A stretch of 64,000 nt of DNA from JAPPFW01 sp965200835 (GTDB taxonomy: Bacteria > Actinomycetota > Acidimicrobiia > Spongiisociales > Spongiisociaceae): NCBI GenBank assembly GCA_965200835.1, contig OZ241390.1, forward strand, positions 1,736,001-1,800,000. The letters are read 5' to 3'. Below the pieces are notes generated by a model. It was not told the origin of the DNA, did not search any database, and was given only the letters and a program-made list of their open reading frames with translations. The translations under genes and the position numbers were made by a program. Positions 1 to 8,655 of this stretch are shown one piece after another; position 1 is the stretch's first letter, and each line of letters opens with the position of its first letter.

Positions 1-38
1 ACCATCAGGCTGGCCAGTATCCTCAGGACTCTACGCAT
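1..38 (-). CDS. N-terminal tip of an exported protein (partial)
   Basis: An ATG at 38 on the minus strand is preceded by a strong GGGAGG ribosome binding site at 45-50 with a 6-base spacer. The twelve visible codons begin Met-Arg-Arg-Val-Leu-Arg and continue with hydrophobic residues, which looks like the charged start and hydrophobic core of a signal peptide or membrane anchor. The rest lies outside the window, so no function can be given. Confidence 0.45.
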   Translation of the reverse strand, partial: MRRVLRILASLM

Positions 39-309
39 AGGTATCCTCCCTAATCAGGTCGATCGGCGTGGCCGGATCGGCCAGCTAGTACCTCGCAACC
101 ATCGAAAGGAGGCTAACACTCGAAGATACGGCCTGGCAGAGGAAGTATGAGGCTGTGCCCGCCCGGCTAGCGGGAGGAGAGTCGCCCCCGAGAAGTTGGT
201 TCCACCTCTGGCATCGCCCTGCGGTATCGAGGCCTAACCCGAGCACCCTTCCCAAGGTGGTGAGGGCCTTTTCGGAACCACTGAAGACCGGATGCGGCTG
301 TCCAAGTGA
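39..309. other. Intergenic region, no supported gene
   Basis: Between the partial minus-strand gene and the end of the alcohol dehydrogenase no reading frame has coding character. A GGAGG-like string near 108-112 on the plus strand is not followed by a start codon at useful distance. I see no tRNA and no strong hairpin. Confidence 0.4.
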
Positions 310-1365
310 TCAGGTTCGCGTGATGATCACGTTGCGGCCTAATACCCGGCGATCCCGGAGAGAGTCGATCGCATCGGGGAGTCCGTCCAACTCGAAGCGG
401 TTGGCTAGCACGGGGGTCAACCGGCCCTGATCCGCTAGTCGGATGGCCAGCTCTAGATCGCTCTTGGAGCCGGCTGCGGAGGTGAGGATGCGGAGCTCGT
501 TCCTGATCAGGGTGCCCGGATGGATGTCCAGGGGCTGGCTGGTATATCCGATCTGGACGAAGGACCCACCGGGAGCGAGGCATTGGAATCCTGCTCGCAT
601 GGTCTCGGCGGTTCCCACCGTCTCGAAGAACACTTCTGGCGCTCGACCCAGCAGGCGGCGGGCGTAACGGTCGAGAGTTTCGTAGGCGTCCGGATGGTCG
701 ATCAGCAACCCTTCCCGGGCGCCAAGCGAGACTGCTAACTCCAGCTTGTCAGACCGGTCTGCGACGGCAAGCACGGTGGCGCCGGCCAGGGCGGCCACCT
801 GGGTGAGCATCAACCCGACCCCTCCGATTCCGTTCACCACCACCAGGTCTCCCATGCCGATGGCGGCCAGTCGGACCGCATGCACGGCGCTCATCCCGCT
901 GCAGGCCAGCACCGCCCCCGCTTCGTAGGTCACAGTGTCCGGTAGGGAAACGAGGTTGGCCTCGGGCACCGCCAAGTATTCAGCGAAGCCTCCGTCGACC
1001 GTGAAGCCGATCATGCCCTTGGATCGGGCACACAGCCGGTCCCGCTCGGTACGGCAATAGCGGCAGGCTCCGCAGTTGAGCACGTTGTATATGGCTGCCC
1101 GTGGCCCGCCGGATCCCGATCGGAGGTCCGGATCGGTCACCACTCCGGCGACTTCGTGACCGAGAATCCGGTTCCTGCCGCCGGGGTCCAGCAATCCCTC
1201 CAGCAAGTGGAGCTCGGTGCCGCACACACCCGCCGCCTCGACCCTGACTAGAACCCAACCGTCCGGTACCGCGGGCAGCGGGCGCTCGACCAAACGGAGG
1301 GTGCCAGCCGTAAGTTCCACCGCTCGCATAATGTCCAGAGGAGGCCGATCATCGGCTGCTGTCAC
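310..1365 (-). CDS. Zinc-dependent medium-chain alcohol dehydrogenase
   Basis: 351 residues, NAD(P)-dependent oxidation of an alcohol or polyol (family knowledge). The N-terminal GroES-like domain carries the catalytic zinc site: Cys48 in GVCGTE and the GHE motif at 69-71. Four cysteines at 98, 101, 104 and 112 form the structural zinc lobe. The Rossmann fold shows GIGGVG at about 179-184. The GTG start at 1365 has no clear ribosome binding site; an in-frame ATG at 1329 (residue 13) is an alternative and begins the conserved part (MRAVEL). It diverges from the ABC transporter genes by about 125 bases, so it may belong to the same catabolic locus. Substrate unknown. Confidence 0.9.
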   Translation of the reverse strand: MTAADDRPPLDIMRAVELTAGTLRLVERPLPAVPDGWVLVRVEAAGVCGTELHLLEGLLDPGGRNRILGHEVAGVVTDPDLRSGSGGPRAAIYNVLNCGACRYCRTERDRLCARSKGMIGFTVDGGFAEYLAVPEANLVSLPDTVTYEAGAVLACSGMSAVHAVRLAAIGMGDLVVVNGIGGVGLMLTQVAALAGATVLAVADRSDKLELAVSLGAREGLLIDHPDAYETLDRYARRLLGRAPEVFFETVGTAETMRAGFQCLAPGGSFVQIGYTSQPLDIHPGTLIRNELRILTSAAGSKSDLELAIRLADQGRLTPVLANRFELDGLPDAIDSLRDRRVLGRNVIITRT

Positions 1366-1491
1366 GGAGCAAGGGTAGTGGGCTTCGGCGGTCGGCTCGG
1401 ACAGCTATCCAGTGGGCTGGCGTTTTCGTACCGGGGAATATCGCGTCTACGATCACCTGCACGGCGTGGGAACCAGGCGGGGAGGTCGTAC

Positions 1492-2289
1492 TTGACGGTG
1501 TCTACCAGGGTCGACAAGCACTATCGAGCGGGTAGCTCGTCATTGTCGCTCGATCGCATCACTCAGGTGTTCGAGAAGAACGGTGATCCGCTGGTAGCGT
1601 TGCAGGACGTGTCGTTGGAGGTGCGTAAGGGGGAGTTCCTGACCTTGGTGGGACCCTCCGGATGCGGTAAGTCGACCCTCCTGAAGATCGTCGCCGGCCT
1701 GATGGCTCCCACTTCGGGAGTTGCCTATCTTGGAGGCACCCGGATCGTCGAGCCCCGCGAAGAGATCGGGCTGATGTTCCAGACCTCCACCCTCTTCCCC
1801 TGGCGGAACGTGATCCGGAACATATCCCTACCGCTCGAGATCAGAGGAAAGTACGAGAAGGGCGGGCAGGAGCGAGTGTCGGAGGTAGTCCACCTGGTTC
1901 GCCTCGAAGGCTTCGAGCAGCACTATCCAAGGGAGCTGTCCGGAGGTATGCAGCAGCGGGTGGCTCTGTGCCGGCTGCTGGTGTCGGACCCAGACCTGAT
2001 GCTGCTGGATGAGCCGTTCGGTTCGCTCGATGAGTTCACCAGGGAGCATCTGAACACCGAGCTGGCCCGGATTACCGAACACGAGAACAAGACCACCGTG
2101 TTCGTCACCCACAACATCCGAGAAGCGGTCTTCCTATCGGACCGGGTGGCGGTGATGGGAACCACTCCGGGCCGGATACTGGATGTAGTAAGGGTTGATC
2201 TCCCGAGGCCGAGGGTTCCCGGATCGCGGCGGCTACCGGTTTTCAACGAGACCGTCGACCACATACGCGCGATTCTCGGGTTGTTCTAG
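1492..2289 (+). CDS. ABC transporter ATP-binding protein, SsuB/TauB type
   Basis: 265 residues, the cytoplasmic ATPase of a nitrate/sulfonate/taurine-type importer. Walker A is GPSGCGKST at 54-62, the ABC signature LSGGMQQR at 149-156, Walker B LMLLDEP at 169-175, and the switch His is in the FVTHN motif. I chose the TTG at 1492 because GGAGG lies six bases upstream; the frame is open back to 1378 but that part has no family similarity. It is followed after 18 bases by the permease and then the binding protein, so the three form one importer operon. Confidence 0.92.
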   Translation: MTVSTRVDKHYRAGSSSLSLDRITQVFEKNGDPLVALQDVSLEVRKGEFLTLVGPSGCGKSTLLKIVAGLMAPTSGVAYLGGTRIVEPREEIGLMFQTSTLFPWRNVIRNISLPLEIRGKYEKGGQERVSEVVHLVRLEGFEQHYPRELSGGMQQRVALCRLLVSDPDLMLLDEPFGSLDEFTREHLNTELARITEHENKTTVFVTHNIREAVFLSDRVAVMGTTPGRILDVVRVDLPRPRVPGSRRLPVFNETVDHIRAILGLF

Positions 2290-2307
2290 GTAAAGGAGGC
2301 TTTCTGG

Positions 2308-3168
2308 ATGGTTACCGAACAGCTTGCCGAACAACAGATTGCCGAAGCCAGTACCTCCAGCTTGGCCTCCCTGCGGGAAGCCCAGCGCGCCGGCCGGATC
2401 GTGCGCCAGGTTCTGGCAACCGGTTCGGTGGTGCTGGGGTTCTGCCTCATCTGGGAGTTCCTCAGCTGGCTTGACCCGAGTTTCTGGCCGGCCATCGTGC
2501 TCTCCCGACCCTCCGACATCTTCCCGGCGTTCTTCCAGGCGATTACCACTCCCTTCGTTCTGTGGCACTACTGGGTCACCTTCCAGGAAACCGCCATCGG
2601 TTTCGTACTCGGCGCTGGAGGTGGCTTCCTACTAGGAACCCTGGTGGCTCTGATGCCAGCCTTCCGACGGGCCTTCTATCCGGTGATCATCCTCTTCCAA
2701 TCCACTCCCAGGGTGGCTCTGGCGCCGGTGTTCATCGCGTGGTTCGCCTTCGGTATCCTCCCCAAGATAGCGCTAGCGGCCACTATCTGTTTCTTCCCGG
2801 TTCTGATCAACACCATCATCGGGTTGACGCTGATCGACGAGAACTCCAGCCTGCTGATGCGATCGTTGCGCTCCACCCGATGGCAGACCTTCCGTCACTT
2901 ACGACTGCCGAGCTCCTTCCCCACCGTCTTCGCCGGTCTGAAGGCAGCTCTCACATTTGCCCTTATCGGTGCCATCGTGGGGGAGCTGACGGCTACTAAC
3001 GAGGGCGCCGGTCACCTAATCGAGGTCGCCGCTTTCCAGTTCCGCAGCGATGATGTATTCGCCTATCTGCTGATGCTTGCGCTGATCGGTTTGATGCTGT
3101 TCCTGGTGGCCGGGTGGCTGGAGAGGAAACTTATTTTCTGGCACACCGATATCGATCAGATCACTTAG
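2308..3168 (+). CDS. ABC transporter permease, SsuC/TauC type
   Basis: 286 residues with an N-terminal cytoplasmic stretch and about six hydrophobic segments from residue 32 onward. The BPD_transp_1-type EAA loop lies near residues 195-215, where the permease contacts the ATPase. The ATG follows a strong AAAGGAGG site. Family: inner-membrane component of nitrate/sulfonate/bicarbonate-type importers. Located between its ATPase and lipoprotein binding component. Confidence 0.92.
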   Translation: MVTEQLAEQQIAEASTSSLASLREAQRAGRIVRQVLATGSVVLGFCLIWEFLSWLDPSFWPAIVLSRPSDIFPAFFQAITTPFVLWHYWVTFQETAIGFVLGAGGGFLLGTLVALMPAFRRAFYPVIILFQSTPRVALAPVFIAWFAFGILPKIALAATICFFPVLINTIIGLTLIDENSSLLMRSLRSTRWQTFRHLRLPSSFPTVFAGLKAALTFALIGAIVGELTATNEGAGHLIEVAAFQFRSDDVFAYLLMLALIGLMLFLVAGWLERKLIFWHTDIDQIT

Positions 3169-3214
3169 ATAGGATCGCGACAAGCAGTCTCGCCCGAGAC
3201 AAGGAGGGAAGGAC

Positions 3215-4288
3215 ATGAAACCAAACACTCGCTGGTCACGACCGTGGTCAGCCATGCTGGTGCTGGCCGTCGTATTGGGGATGGTCGGAGCCGCATGTGC
3301 AGAGGACGAGGAAATGAGGGATGTGACCCTTGCCCTGTCTACGACCAGCTCGTTCGGATACGGCTTCTGGGCAGCGGTCGGCCTGGGCTATTACGAGGAC
3401 GAGGGCCTCAACGTGACCCTGCAGGGCACCGGGGGATCGTCTGAGGTCGCCCAGATCCTGGCAGCCAACTCGGCTGAGGCAGGGATGGGAGTTCCCGGAG
3501 CGATGCTCCCGGCAATCGAGGCTGGCGCCGGGCTGTACCCTTTCTTCACCTACGCCTATGGCGAGGTCTTCGATGTGGTGGTACCCACCGGGTCCGACAT
3601 AACCAGCATCGGAGGGTTGGATGGCAAGCGGATCGGGATCTCCGAGTTGGCCGGAGGCGAGGTGCCTCTCGTAAGGGCCCTGCTGGTGGAGGCCGGGCTG
3701 GATCCGGACATGGATGTGGAGATCATCGAGGTCGGAACCGATGCCCCGACCGTCAAGTCGGCCCTCGACAACGATCGGATCGATGCCTACTCGTCCGCCA
3801 AGTCGGACATCGCCTCGATGAACGCGGCCGGACTCGACACCACTTCGATCGCCCCGGCGTCGCTGAACACCCTTCCGGCGGAGGGACTGCTGGCGACCGA
3901 GGAAACCAAGGACGACCGGGATCTGCTGATCGGTCTGGGCCGGGCCACGGCCAAGGGCCAGCTGGTCGCCTACACCAACCTCGAAGGCACGATTTGTGTC
4001 CTGAAGGAGTACATCCCCGAGGAGTTCACCGACGACCAGGCGGGCCGGGACGGCCTAGCCGCGGTTATCGAGATCACTACGGCTCCTCAGGAGGGCGGCA
4101 ACTACGTGTTCGGATTCCTGGATGCGGCCGGGTGGAACACCTATGTGAACATCTTCCTCCAGGGTGGGGTCATCACCGAGAACATCGATATGGGCGAGTA
4201 CGTCATCGGCGACCTTCTCGAAGAGATGAACGACTTCGATCAGCAAGCCGTGGTCGAGGAAGCCAACGAGCTAAGTACCGACTGCTGA
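3215..4288 (+). CDS. ABC transporter substrate-binding lipoprotein (NMT1/THI5/SsuA-like)
   Basis: 357 residues. Signal peptide with positively charged start and hydrophobic core, ending in a lipobox with Cys28 (MVGAAC), so the mature protein is a lipoprotein. The body has the periplasmic-binding-protein type 2 pattern of the NMT1/SsuA group, with an early GYGFWAAVGLGYYEDEGL segment. Strong ribosome binding site AAGGAGGG. The ligand cannot be read from sequence; relatives bind pyrimidine precursors, alkanesulfonates or aromatic acids. The next gene starts at the base after its stop codon. Confidence 0.9.
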   Translation: MKPNTRWSRPWSAMLVLAVVLGMVGAACAEDEEMRDVTLALSTTSSFGYGFWAAVGLGYYEDEGLNVTLQGTGGSSEVAQILAANSAEAGMGVPGAMLPAIEAGAGLYPFFTYAYGEVFDVVVPTGSDITSIGGLDGKRIGISELAGGEVPLVRALLVEAGLDPDMDVEIIEVGTDAPTVKSALDNDRIDAYSSAKSDIASMNAAGLDTTSIAPASLNTLPAEGLLATEETKDDRDLLIGLGRATAKGQLVAYTNLEGTICVLKEYIPEEFTDDQAGRDGLAAVIEITTAPQEGGNYVFGFLDAAGWNTYVNIFLQGGVITENIDMGEYVIGDLLEEMNDFDQQAVVEEANELSTDC

Positions 4289-5893
4289 TTGACACATGAT
4301 CGGATCCTGACCAACGCCTCTTTTCTGGCTGGCGGCGGCCGTCCCATCGGGGCGGTCGCCGTCGGCGGTCAGCGGATACGTGCCCTGGGTGATCTCGGTG
4401 AGGTCAGGAGAGAAATGGCACCCGGGGCGGAGATCGTCGATCTTGATGGCGGGGTAGTCCTTCCTGGACTGGCGGACAGCCATGTTCATGCGGTCAACTA
4501 TGGCCGGTCGCGCCTGGGGGTTCCCTGCTGGCCCTCCGATGTCTCGTCGGTGGCGGACATCGTAGGTCTTGTGGCGGAGGCGCACCGGCAATTGCCGCCG
4601 GGGCGGTGGATCAAGGGGAGGGGTTACGACCCGGCTCGCCTGGCCGAGCAGCGAGCACCCACTGCCTCGGAACTCGACCTCGAAGACGGGCGCTGCGTAG
4701 TGCTGGACAGCTTCGACTTTCACCGCCGGGTGGCCAACCACCGGGCGCTGGCGGCGGCTGGAATAGGCCCGGATACCCCCGATCCACCGGATGGCGAGAT
4801 CGTCAGGGATGAGCATGGCACACCCACCGGGGAGCTGCTCGACGGTGCCCGCAGCTTGCTGGATCCGGTCATCCCGCCGTGGTCCGAAGCCGAGGACGAG
4901 CGGGCCATCGAGCTGGCCACCGACTACTTCCTGTCGCACGGCTTCACCTACGTGACCAACGCCGCCCCCCTGACCATGCACCGGTGGGGAGAGGAGGTAG
5001 CCGCGTTCTTGCGGCTCTCCGAGCGGCGGGCTCTACGGCTGCGGTTCACCTCGATGATCCGGGCCGAGCTGCTCGAGTCGGTGGGGGATGCGGGCCTCCG
5101 CCCGGGGGTGGGTGACTCCTTCTTCCGGATCGGCGGAGCCAAGATGTTCGTGGATGGCGCGTTTGGGCCGCGCACTGCCCTGCTGTCGGAGCCCTACGCC
5201 GACGACTCCTCGACCTGTGGATCCCTGCATCTCGATCTGGCGGGGCTGGAGGCCAGGGTGAGCCAGGGGGCGGATCTTGGCTGGCAGATGTGTATCCACG
5301 CCATCGGCGACGCCGCGATAGCCAGCGTGGCCGGGGTGCTCCACGCTCACCCGGCGGCCGGGGGTGGCCGGTCGCACCGGATCGAACACTGCTGCCTCAC
5401 CTCGAGCCACACCATCCACATGATGAGACGGGCTCGGATCATCCCGGTACCGCAGCTGGGGTTTCTCAGGTTTCGCGCCACCGATTTCCTGGCCGCCCTG
5501 GGCGAGCGCCGGGTGGCACAGCTCTACCCGCTACGCAGCTGGCTGAACGCGGGGCTCAAGCCGGTCCACAGCTCCGACACACCGGTGATAGCCGACGCTT
5601 CTCCGATGGCGGCGGTCGCCACTGCCACGGCTCGGGTCGACACCGAGGGGAACGTGTGGGGACCGGAAGAGGGGATCACCTTCGATGAGGCTGTGACGAT
5701 GATGACCCGATGGGCGGCCGAAGCCGACGGTCTCAGCCACGAAAGGGGCCGGATCGCTCCCGGTTACCTGGCCGACTTCACTGTCTTCCCCCGGGACCCG
5801 CGTTCCCTTCCCCCGGACGAGCTGGCGAATTTGAAGCCCACCATGACTATCGTCGGCGGGCAGGTCGCCTGGCGGGACCGCTCAGCGGCCTGA
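4289..5893 (+). CDS. Amidohydrolase, YtcJ-like (amidohydrolase 3 family)
   Basis: 534 residues, metal-dependent hydrolase. The metal-binding HxH is His65-Val-His67 in GLADSHVHA, and the family's GRWIKGRGYDP segment follows at about 107-117. Further motifs include CIHAIGDAAI and HRIEHC (metal or catalytic histidines) and HSSDTPV near residue 430. Translation starts at a TTG immediately after the TGA of the binding protein, so it is coupled to the importer. This suggests that the imported compound, or a product of it, carries an amide, imide or N-formyl bond. Substrate unknown. Confidence 0.88.
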   Translation: MTHDRILTNASFLAGGGRPIGAVAVGGQRIRALGDLGEVRREMAPGAEIVDLDGGVVLPGLADSHVHAVNYGRSRLGVPCWPSDVSSVADIVGLVAEAHRQLPPGRWIKGRGYDPARLAEQRAPTASELDLEDGRCVVLDSFDFHRRVANHRALAAAGIGPDTPDPPDGEIVRDEHGTPTGELLDGARSLLDPVIPPWSEAEDERAIELATDYFLSHGFTYVTNAAPLTMHRWGEEVAAFLRLSERRALRLRFTSMIRAELLESVGDAGLRPGVGDSFFRIGGAKMFVDGAFGPRTALLSEPYADDSSTCGSLHLDLAGLEARVSQGADLGWQMCIHAIGDAAIASVAGVLHAHPAAGGGRSHRIEHCCLTSSHTIHMMRRARIIPVPQLGFLRFRATDFLAALGERRVAQLYPLRSWLNAGLKPVHSSDTPVIADASPMAAVATATARVDTEGNVWGPEEGITFDEAVTMMTRWAAEADGLSHERGRIAPGYLADFTVFPRDPRSLPPDELANLKPTMTIVGGQVAWRDRSAA

Positions 5894-5904
5894 CCTTCCG
5901 GCCA

Positions 5905-6888
5905 ATGATGATCGACTTGCACGCCCATTATCTTGCGCCGTCGGTGCTGGCGGTGGCGTCCCAAGGTCTGCTGCCGGTTGCCTACCAGCCGGAGTCGAGG
6001 GTGCTGGTTTTCCCATCCGGTCCGTCCCGGCCGGTTCCGCCGCTCCTGACCGACCTGGATTCACGGCGCGGCTGGATCGCGGATCGCAGGATCGATTTCC
6101 AGGTCCTCTCCCCGTGGATGGACATAGCCGGCGACGACCTAGGGGTGCGCGCGGCGGAGGCCTGGTGCCGAGCCCTGAACGATGCTTGCGCCACGGACAT
6201 CGCCGGGGACGCCCGCTTCGGAGCGCTAGCCGCCCTACCGGTGGTCGATGGCGAGTCGGCGGCCCGGGAGCTCGACCGGTGCGTGCGGGAGCTGGGGTTC
6301 GCGGGAGGAGCCATCCCCACCCAGGTAGGAGGGACCGATCTCGACGCTGCCGGGCTGGACCCGTTGTGGGAGGCCGCTGAAGCTCTGGGCGTGCCACTCT
6401 TCGTCCATCCCTACCGGGTCATGGGAGCGGACCGCATGCGGGTCCACTTTCTCGGCAACGTGTGCGGCAACCCCTTCGAGACCACCCTGGCCGCGCTGCG
6501 ACTCTACTTCGCCGGGACTTGCACCCGTTGGCCGAGGCTCAGGATCCTGCTGGCCCATGGTGGTGGGACCCTGCCCTATCTGGCGGGCCGGGCCGTCCAC
6601 GCCTCCCACCACGCTCCCGGTTTCGAACGGGCGGTGGAGCATCCCGACGACATCCTGCAGTCGTTCTACTACGACACTCTCCTCCACGACCCGCGCGCCG
6701 TTGCCCATCTGATGCGAACGGTGGGGCCGGGTCGGATAGCAGCTGGCACCGACGCCCCGTTTCCCATGAGCCTCGATAGCCCGATTGCCCACGTCGAGCA
6801 GGCGGCCCGCACAGCGGGGCTGGGAAGGGAAGCCTGCCGGAGGATGCTGCGAGGAACCGCGGCTGAGCTGCTAACGCCACTCGGCTAG
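5905..6888 (+). CDS. Amidohydrolase 2 family protein, ACMSD-like
   Basis: 327 residues. The N-terminal HxH (His6, His8 in DLHAHYLAP) begins the TIM-barrel metal site; further ligands are probably in LFVHPYR, LAHGGGTLPYLAGR and GTDAPFPM. This is the pattern of aminocarboxymuconate-semialdehyde decarboxylase and related metal-dependent decarboxylases or hydrolases. It begins eleven bases after the YtcJ-like gene. I prefer the ATG at 5905 because the first conserved residues start there; upstream frame is open but unrelated. The pair suggests successive steps on a ring or amide compound. Confidence 0.88.
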   Translation: MMIDLHAHYLAPSVLAVASQGLLPVAYQPESRVLVFPSGPSRPVPPLLTDLDSRRGWIADRRIDFQVLSPWMDIAGDDLGVRAAEAWCRALNDACATDIAGDARFGALAALPVVDGESAARELDRCVRELGFAGGAIPTQVGGTDLDAAGLDPLWEAAEALGVPLFVHPYRVMGADRMRVHFLGNVCGNPFETTLAALRLYFAGTCTRWPRLRILLAHGGGTLPYLAGRAVHASHHAPGFERAVEHPDDILQSFYYDTLLHDPRAVAHLMRTVGPGRIAAGTDAPFPMSLDSPIAHVEQAARTAGLGREACRRMLRGTAAELLTPLG

Positions 6889-6922
6889 CAGGACCCGTAC
6901 CGGATCTGGCGGTCAGCCTCCC

Positions 6923-7507
6923 TCATCCCAGTAAGTTCAGCCTGAACCGCTGCTCGGCCTCGATGATGGCGCCGGGGGTGTCCATCGAGAACCACGAACG
7001 TCCATCCTCACCCCATGATGACCACACCGACCGATGCACCGGTGTCCAGGGGATGGTGTCCAACATCCGCTGAAGGGATCCTCCAGAGCCGAGCTGGCGG
7101 TTCGCTTCGTCCAGGCAGGAGGAGGCATAGGCGGCGCAGGTCACCTGCGGCCGGCCGTCCACGCATATCACCGTCTCGTTCCGGGCCGCCCGCTCCGCCA
7201 GGTGGGCGAGGGTTTCCGGTCGTACCAGAGGTTGGTCGACCGCTACCACCACCAGCGGCGATCGAAAGACGGTCAGGGCGGTCTGCAAGCCGCTCAGCGG
7301 CCCCCTGGCAGGCCGGTGCAGGTCGGGGATGGTTTCGAGACCGACCAGGCCACCCCGGCGCCCTGCCACCACCACCTGGTCGAAGGAGACCATGGCATCG
7401 GCAACCCATTGCACCATCGGCCGTCCCTGGATCTCGAAAAGAGCCTTGTCAGTACCCATCCGGGTGGATGCTCCCCCGGCCAGGATGATCCCTATCACCT
7501 CACGCAT
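6923..7507 (-). CDS. mobA: Molybdenum cofactor guanylyltransferase
   Basis: 194 residues. The nucleotidyltransferase signature LAGGASTRMG is at 9-18 with the following Asp-Lys (TDKAL) that contacts GTP. The internal VVAVDQPLV segment corresponds to the metal-binding Asp region. The enzyme attaches GMP to molybdopterin to give the bis-MGD or MGD cofactor. A gene for MoeA lies 2 kb away on the other strand with moaC, so molybdenum-cofactor genes are gathered here. It starts with ATG at 7507, near the convergent hairpin that follows fmdB. Confidence 0.88.
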   Translation of the reverse strand: MREVIGIILAGGASTRMGTDKALFEIQGRPMVQWVADAMVSFDQVVVAGRRGGLVGLETIPDLHRPARGPLSGLQTALTVFRSPLVVVAVDQPLVRPETLAHLAERAARNETVICVDGRPQVTCAAYASSCLDEANRQLGSGGSLQRMLDTIPWTPVHRSVWSSWGEDGRSWFSMDTPGAIIEAEQRFRLNLLG

Positions 7508-7594
7508 CGTCGATGCACCGGCGGCACGGGAGGCGAAACCGTAGGTCCGCGGAAGCAGCGAGGCCGGCTACCAGGCTTGCCAGGGCGGTGGGTG

Positions 7595-7613
7595 GGGAGC
7601 CGTGCGGGCTCCC
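7595..7613 (-). terminator. Hairpin after the fmdB-like gene
   Basis: GGGAGCC at 7595-7601 and GGCTCCC at 7607-7613 form a 7-bp stem with a 5-base loop. It lies six bases beyond the stop codon of the minus-strand FmdB-like gene. There is no T-tract, so it is either a weak intrinsic terminator or an RNA 3' end stabiliser. Confidence 0.4.
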
Positions 7614-7618
7614 GGCGG

Positions 7619-7948
7619 TCATGCCGAACCGGACTTGGCCGGCTTCTTTTTCCTCTTGGTTTCCTTGCTAGCTGAGCCGTTGGAAGCGGTGGAGGACTTG
7701 GCGTCCCCCTTCTTGGTGCTGTCCTTGGCATTGGCATCCGCTTTGGGGCTGGATGGCTTGGGGCGAGGTCCGCGGGAGTCGTTGACATAGAATCCTGAGC
7801 CCTTGAACACCACCCCGGCGGGGAAGAGCACCTTGCGGAGCGTGACCTGCTGGCACTCGGGGCAGGTCTGGAGCGCCTCGGCCGAGAAACTTTGGAAGAT
7901 CTCGAACCGGTGTCCGCACTCTCGGCACTCGTAAACGTAGGTGGGCAT
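7619..7948 (-). CDS. FmdB-family zinc ribbon protein
   Basis: 109 residues. The first 45 residues are the FmdB/CxxC_CXXC_SSSS zinc ribbon: MPTYVYECRECGHRFE with Cys8, Cys11, Cys29 and Cys32. The C-terminus is a low-complexity Lys/Ser/Ala/Pro tail. The ATG at 7948 is preceded by a GGAG site and gives the conserved family start. In mycobacteria an FmdB-like gene lies near galU and moeA as well, which supports the neighbourhood. Function is unproven in the family (putative regulator). Confidence 0.85.
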   Translation of the reverse strand: MPTYVYECRECGHRFEIFQSFSAEALQTCPECQQVTLRKVLFPAGVVFKGSGFYVNDSRGPRPKPSSPKADANAKDSTKKGDAKSSTASNGSASKETKRKKKPAKSGSA

Positions 7949-8031
7949 GGAATTTCTCCGGTGGGATCGAAACGGCCCGGCGGCGGGCGCGCCGATTTGA
8001 CCATACCAGAGCTCGGATAGAATCACCCATC

Positions 8032-8616
8032 ATGTTCAGCGGAATCGCGGTTCTGTGCCTCAGCGCCTACCTGGTGGGAAGCATCAATATGGCCTCGGTG
8101 GTGGCCGCGTCGCGGGGCGTCGACATCCGCAGGGTAGGCAGCGGCAATCCGGGTGCTTCCAATGTGGCTCGCAGCATCGGCCGGGGACCGACATCGGTAG
8201 TCGCGGCCGCCGATCTGTTGAAGGGATTCCTCCCAGCTCTGGCCGGGTTGCTGCTCTGGACCTCCGAGGAGGCTGCCCTGGTTGGGCTATGCGCGGTTGC
8301 CGGTCATTGCTATCCGGCCTTCCAGCGATTCCGGGGCGGGAAGGGGGTAGCCACCGCGGGGGGCGTGGCCTTGGCGCTTTCCCCTCCCTTGATGCTCGCC
8401 ATGATGGCGGTGTTCGTGGTCGGATTGGCCGCAACCCGTATCTCAGCGGTCGGGTCGCTGGCGGCTGTCCTGGTCTCCTTGCCTGCCTCGTTGATGGTCG
8501 GCATGGAAGGATGGACGGCTGGCTGGTTCGGCGTCACCATGTTGCTCATCGTCCTCCGTCACCGGTCGAATCTGCTGAGGCTTCGGTCGGGTGCTGAATA
8601 CCGGCTCATCCAGTGA
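8032..8616 (+). CDS. plsY: Acyl-phosphate:glycerol-3-phosphate acyltransferase PlsY
   Basis: 194 residues, polytopic membrane enzyme that acylates glycerol 3-phosphate from acyl-phosphate, the first step of phospholipid synthesis. The three family motifs are visible: an early Ser in YLVGSIN, the glycine-rich GSGNPGASN, and the HCYPAF-RGGKGVA block. Starts at ATG 8032 in the divergent gap with fmdB. Confidence 0.93.
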   Translation: MFSGIAVLCLSAYLVGSINMASVVAASRGVDIRRVGSGNPGASNVARSIGRGPTSVVAAADLLKGFLPALAGLLLWTSEEAALVGLCAVAGHCYPAFQRFRGGKGVATAGGVALALSPPLMLAMMAVFVVGLAATRISAVGSLAAVLVSLPASLMVGMEGWTAGWFGVTMLLIVLRHRSNLLRLRSGAEYRLIQ

Positions 8617-8655
8617 TGCGGATGATGCGGATGACGCGAGTCTCCATCTGACTCC

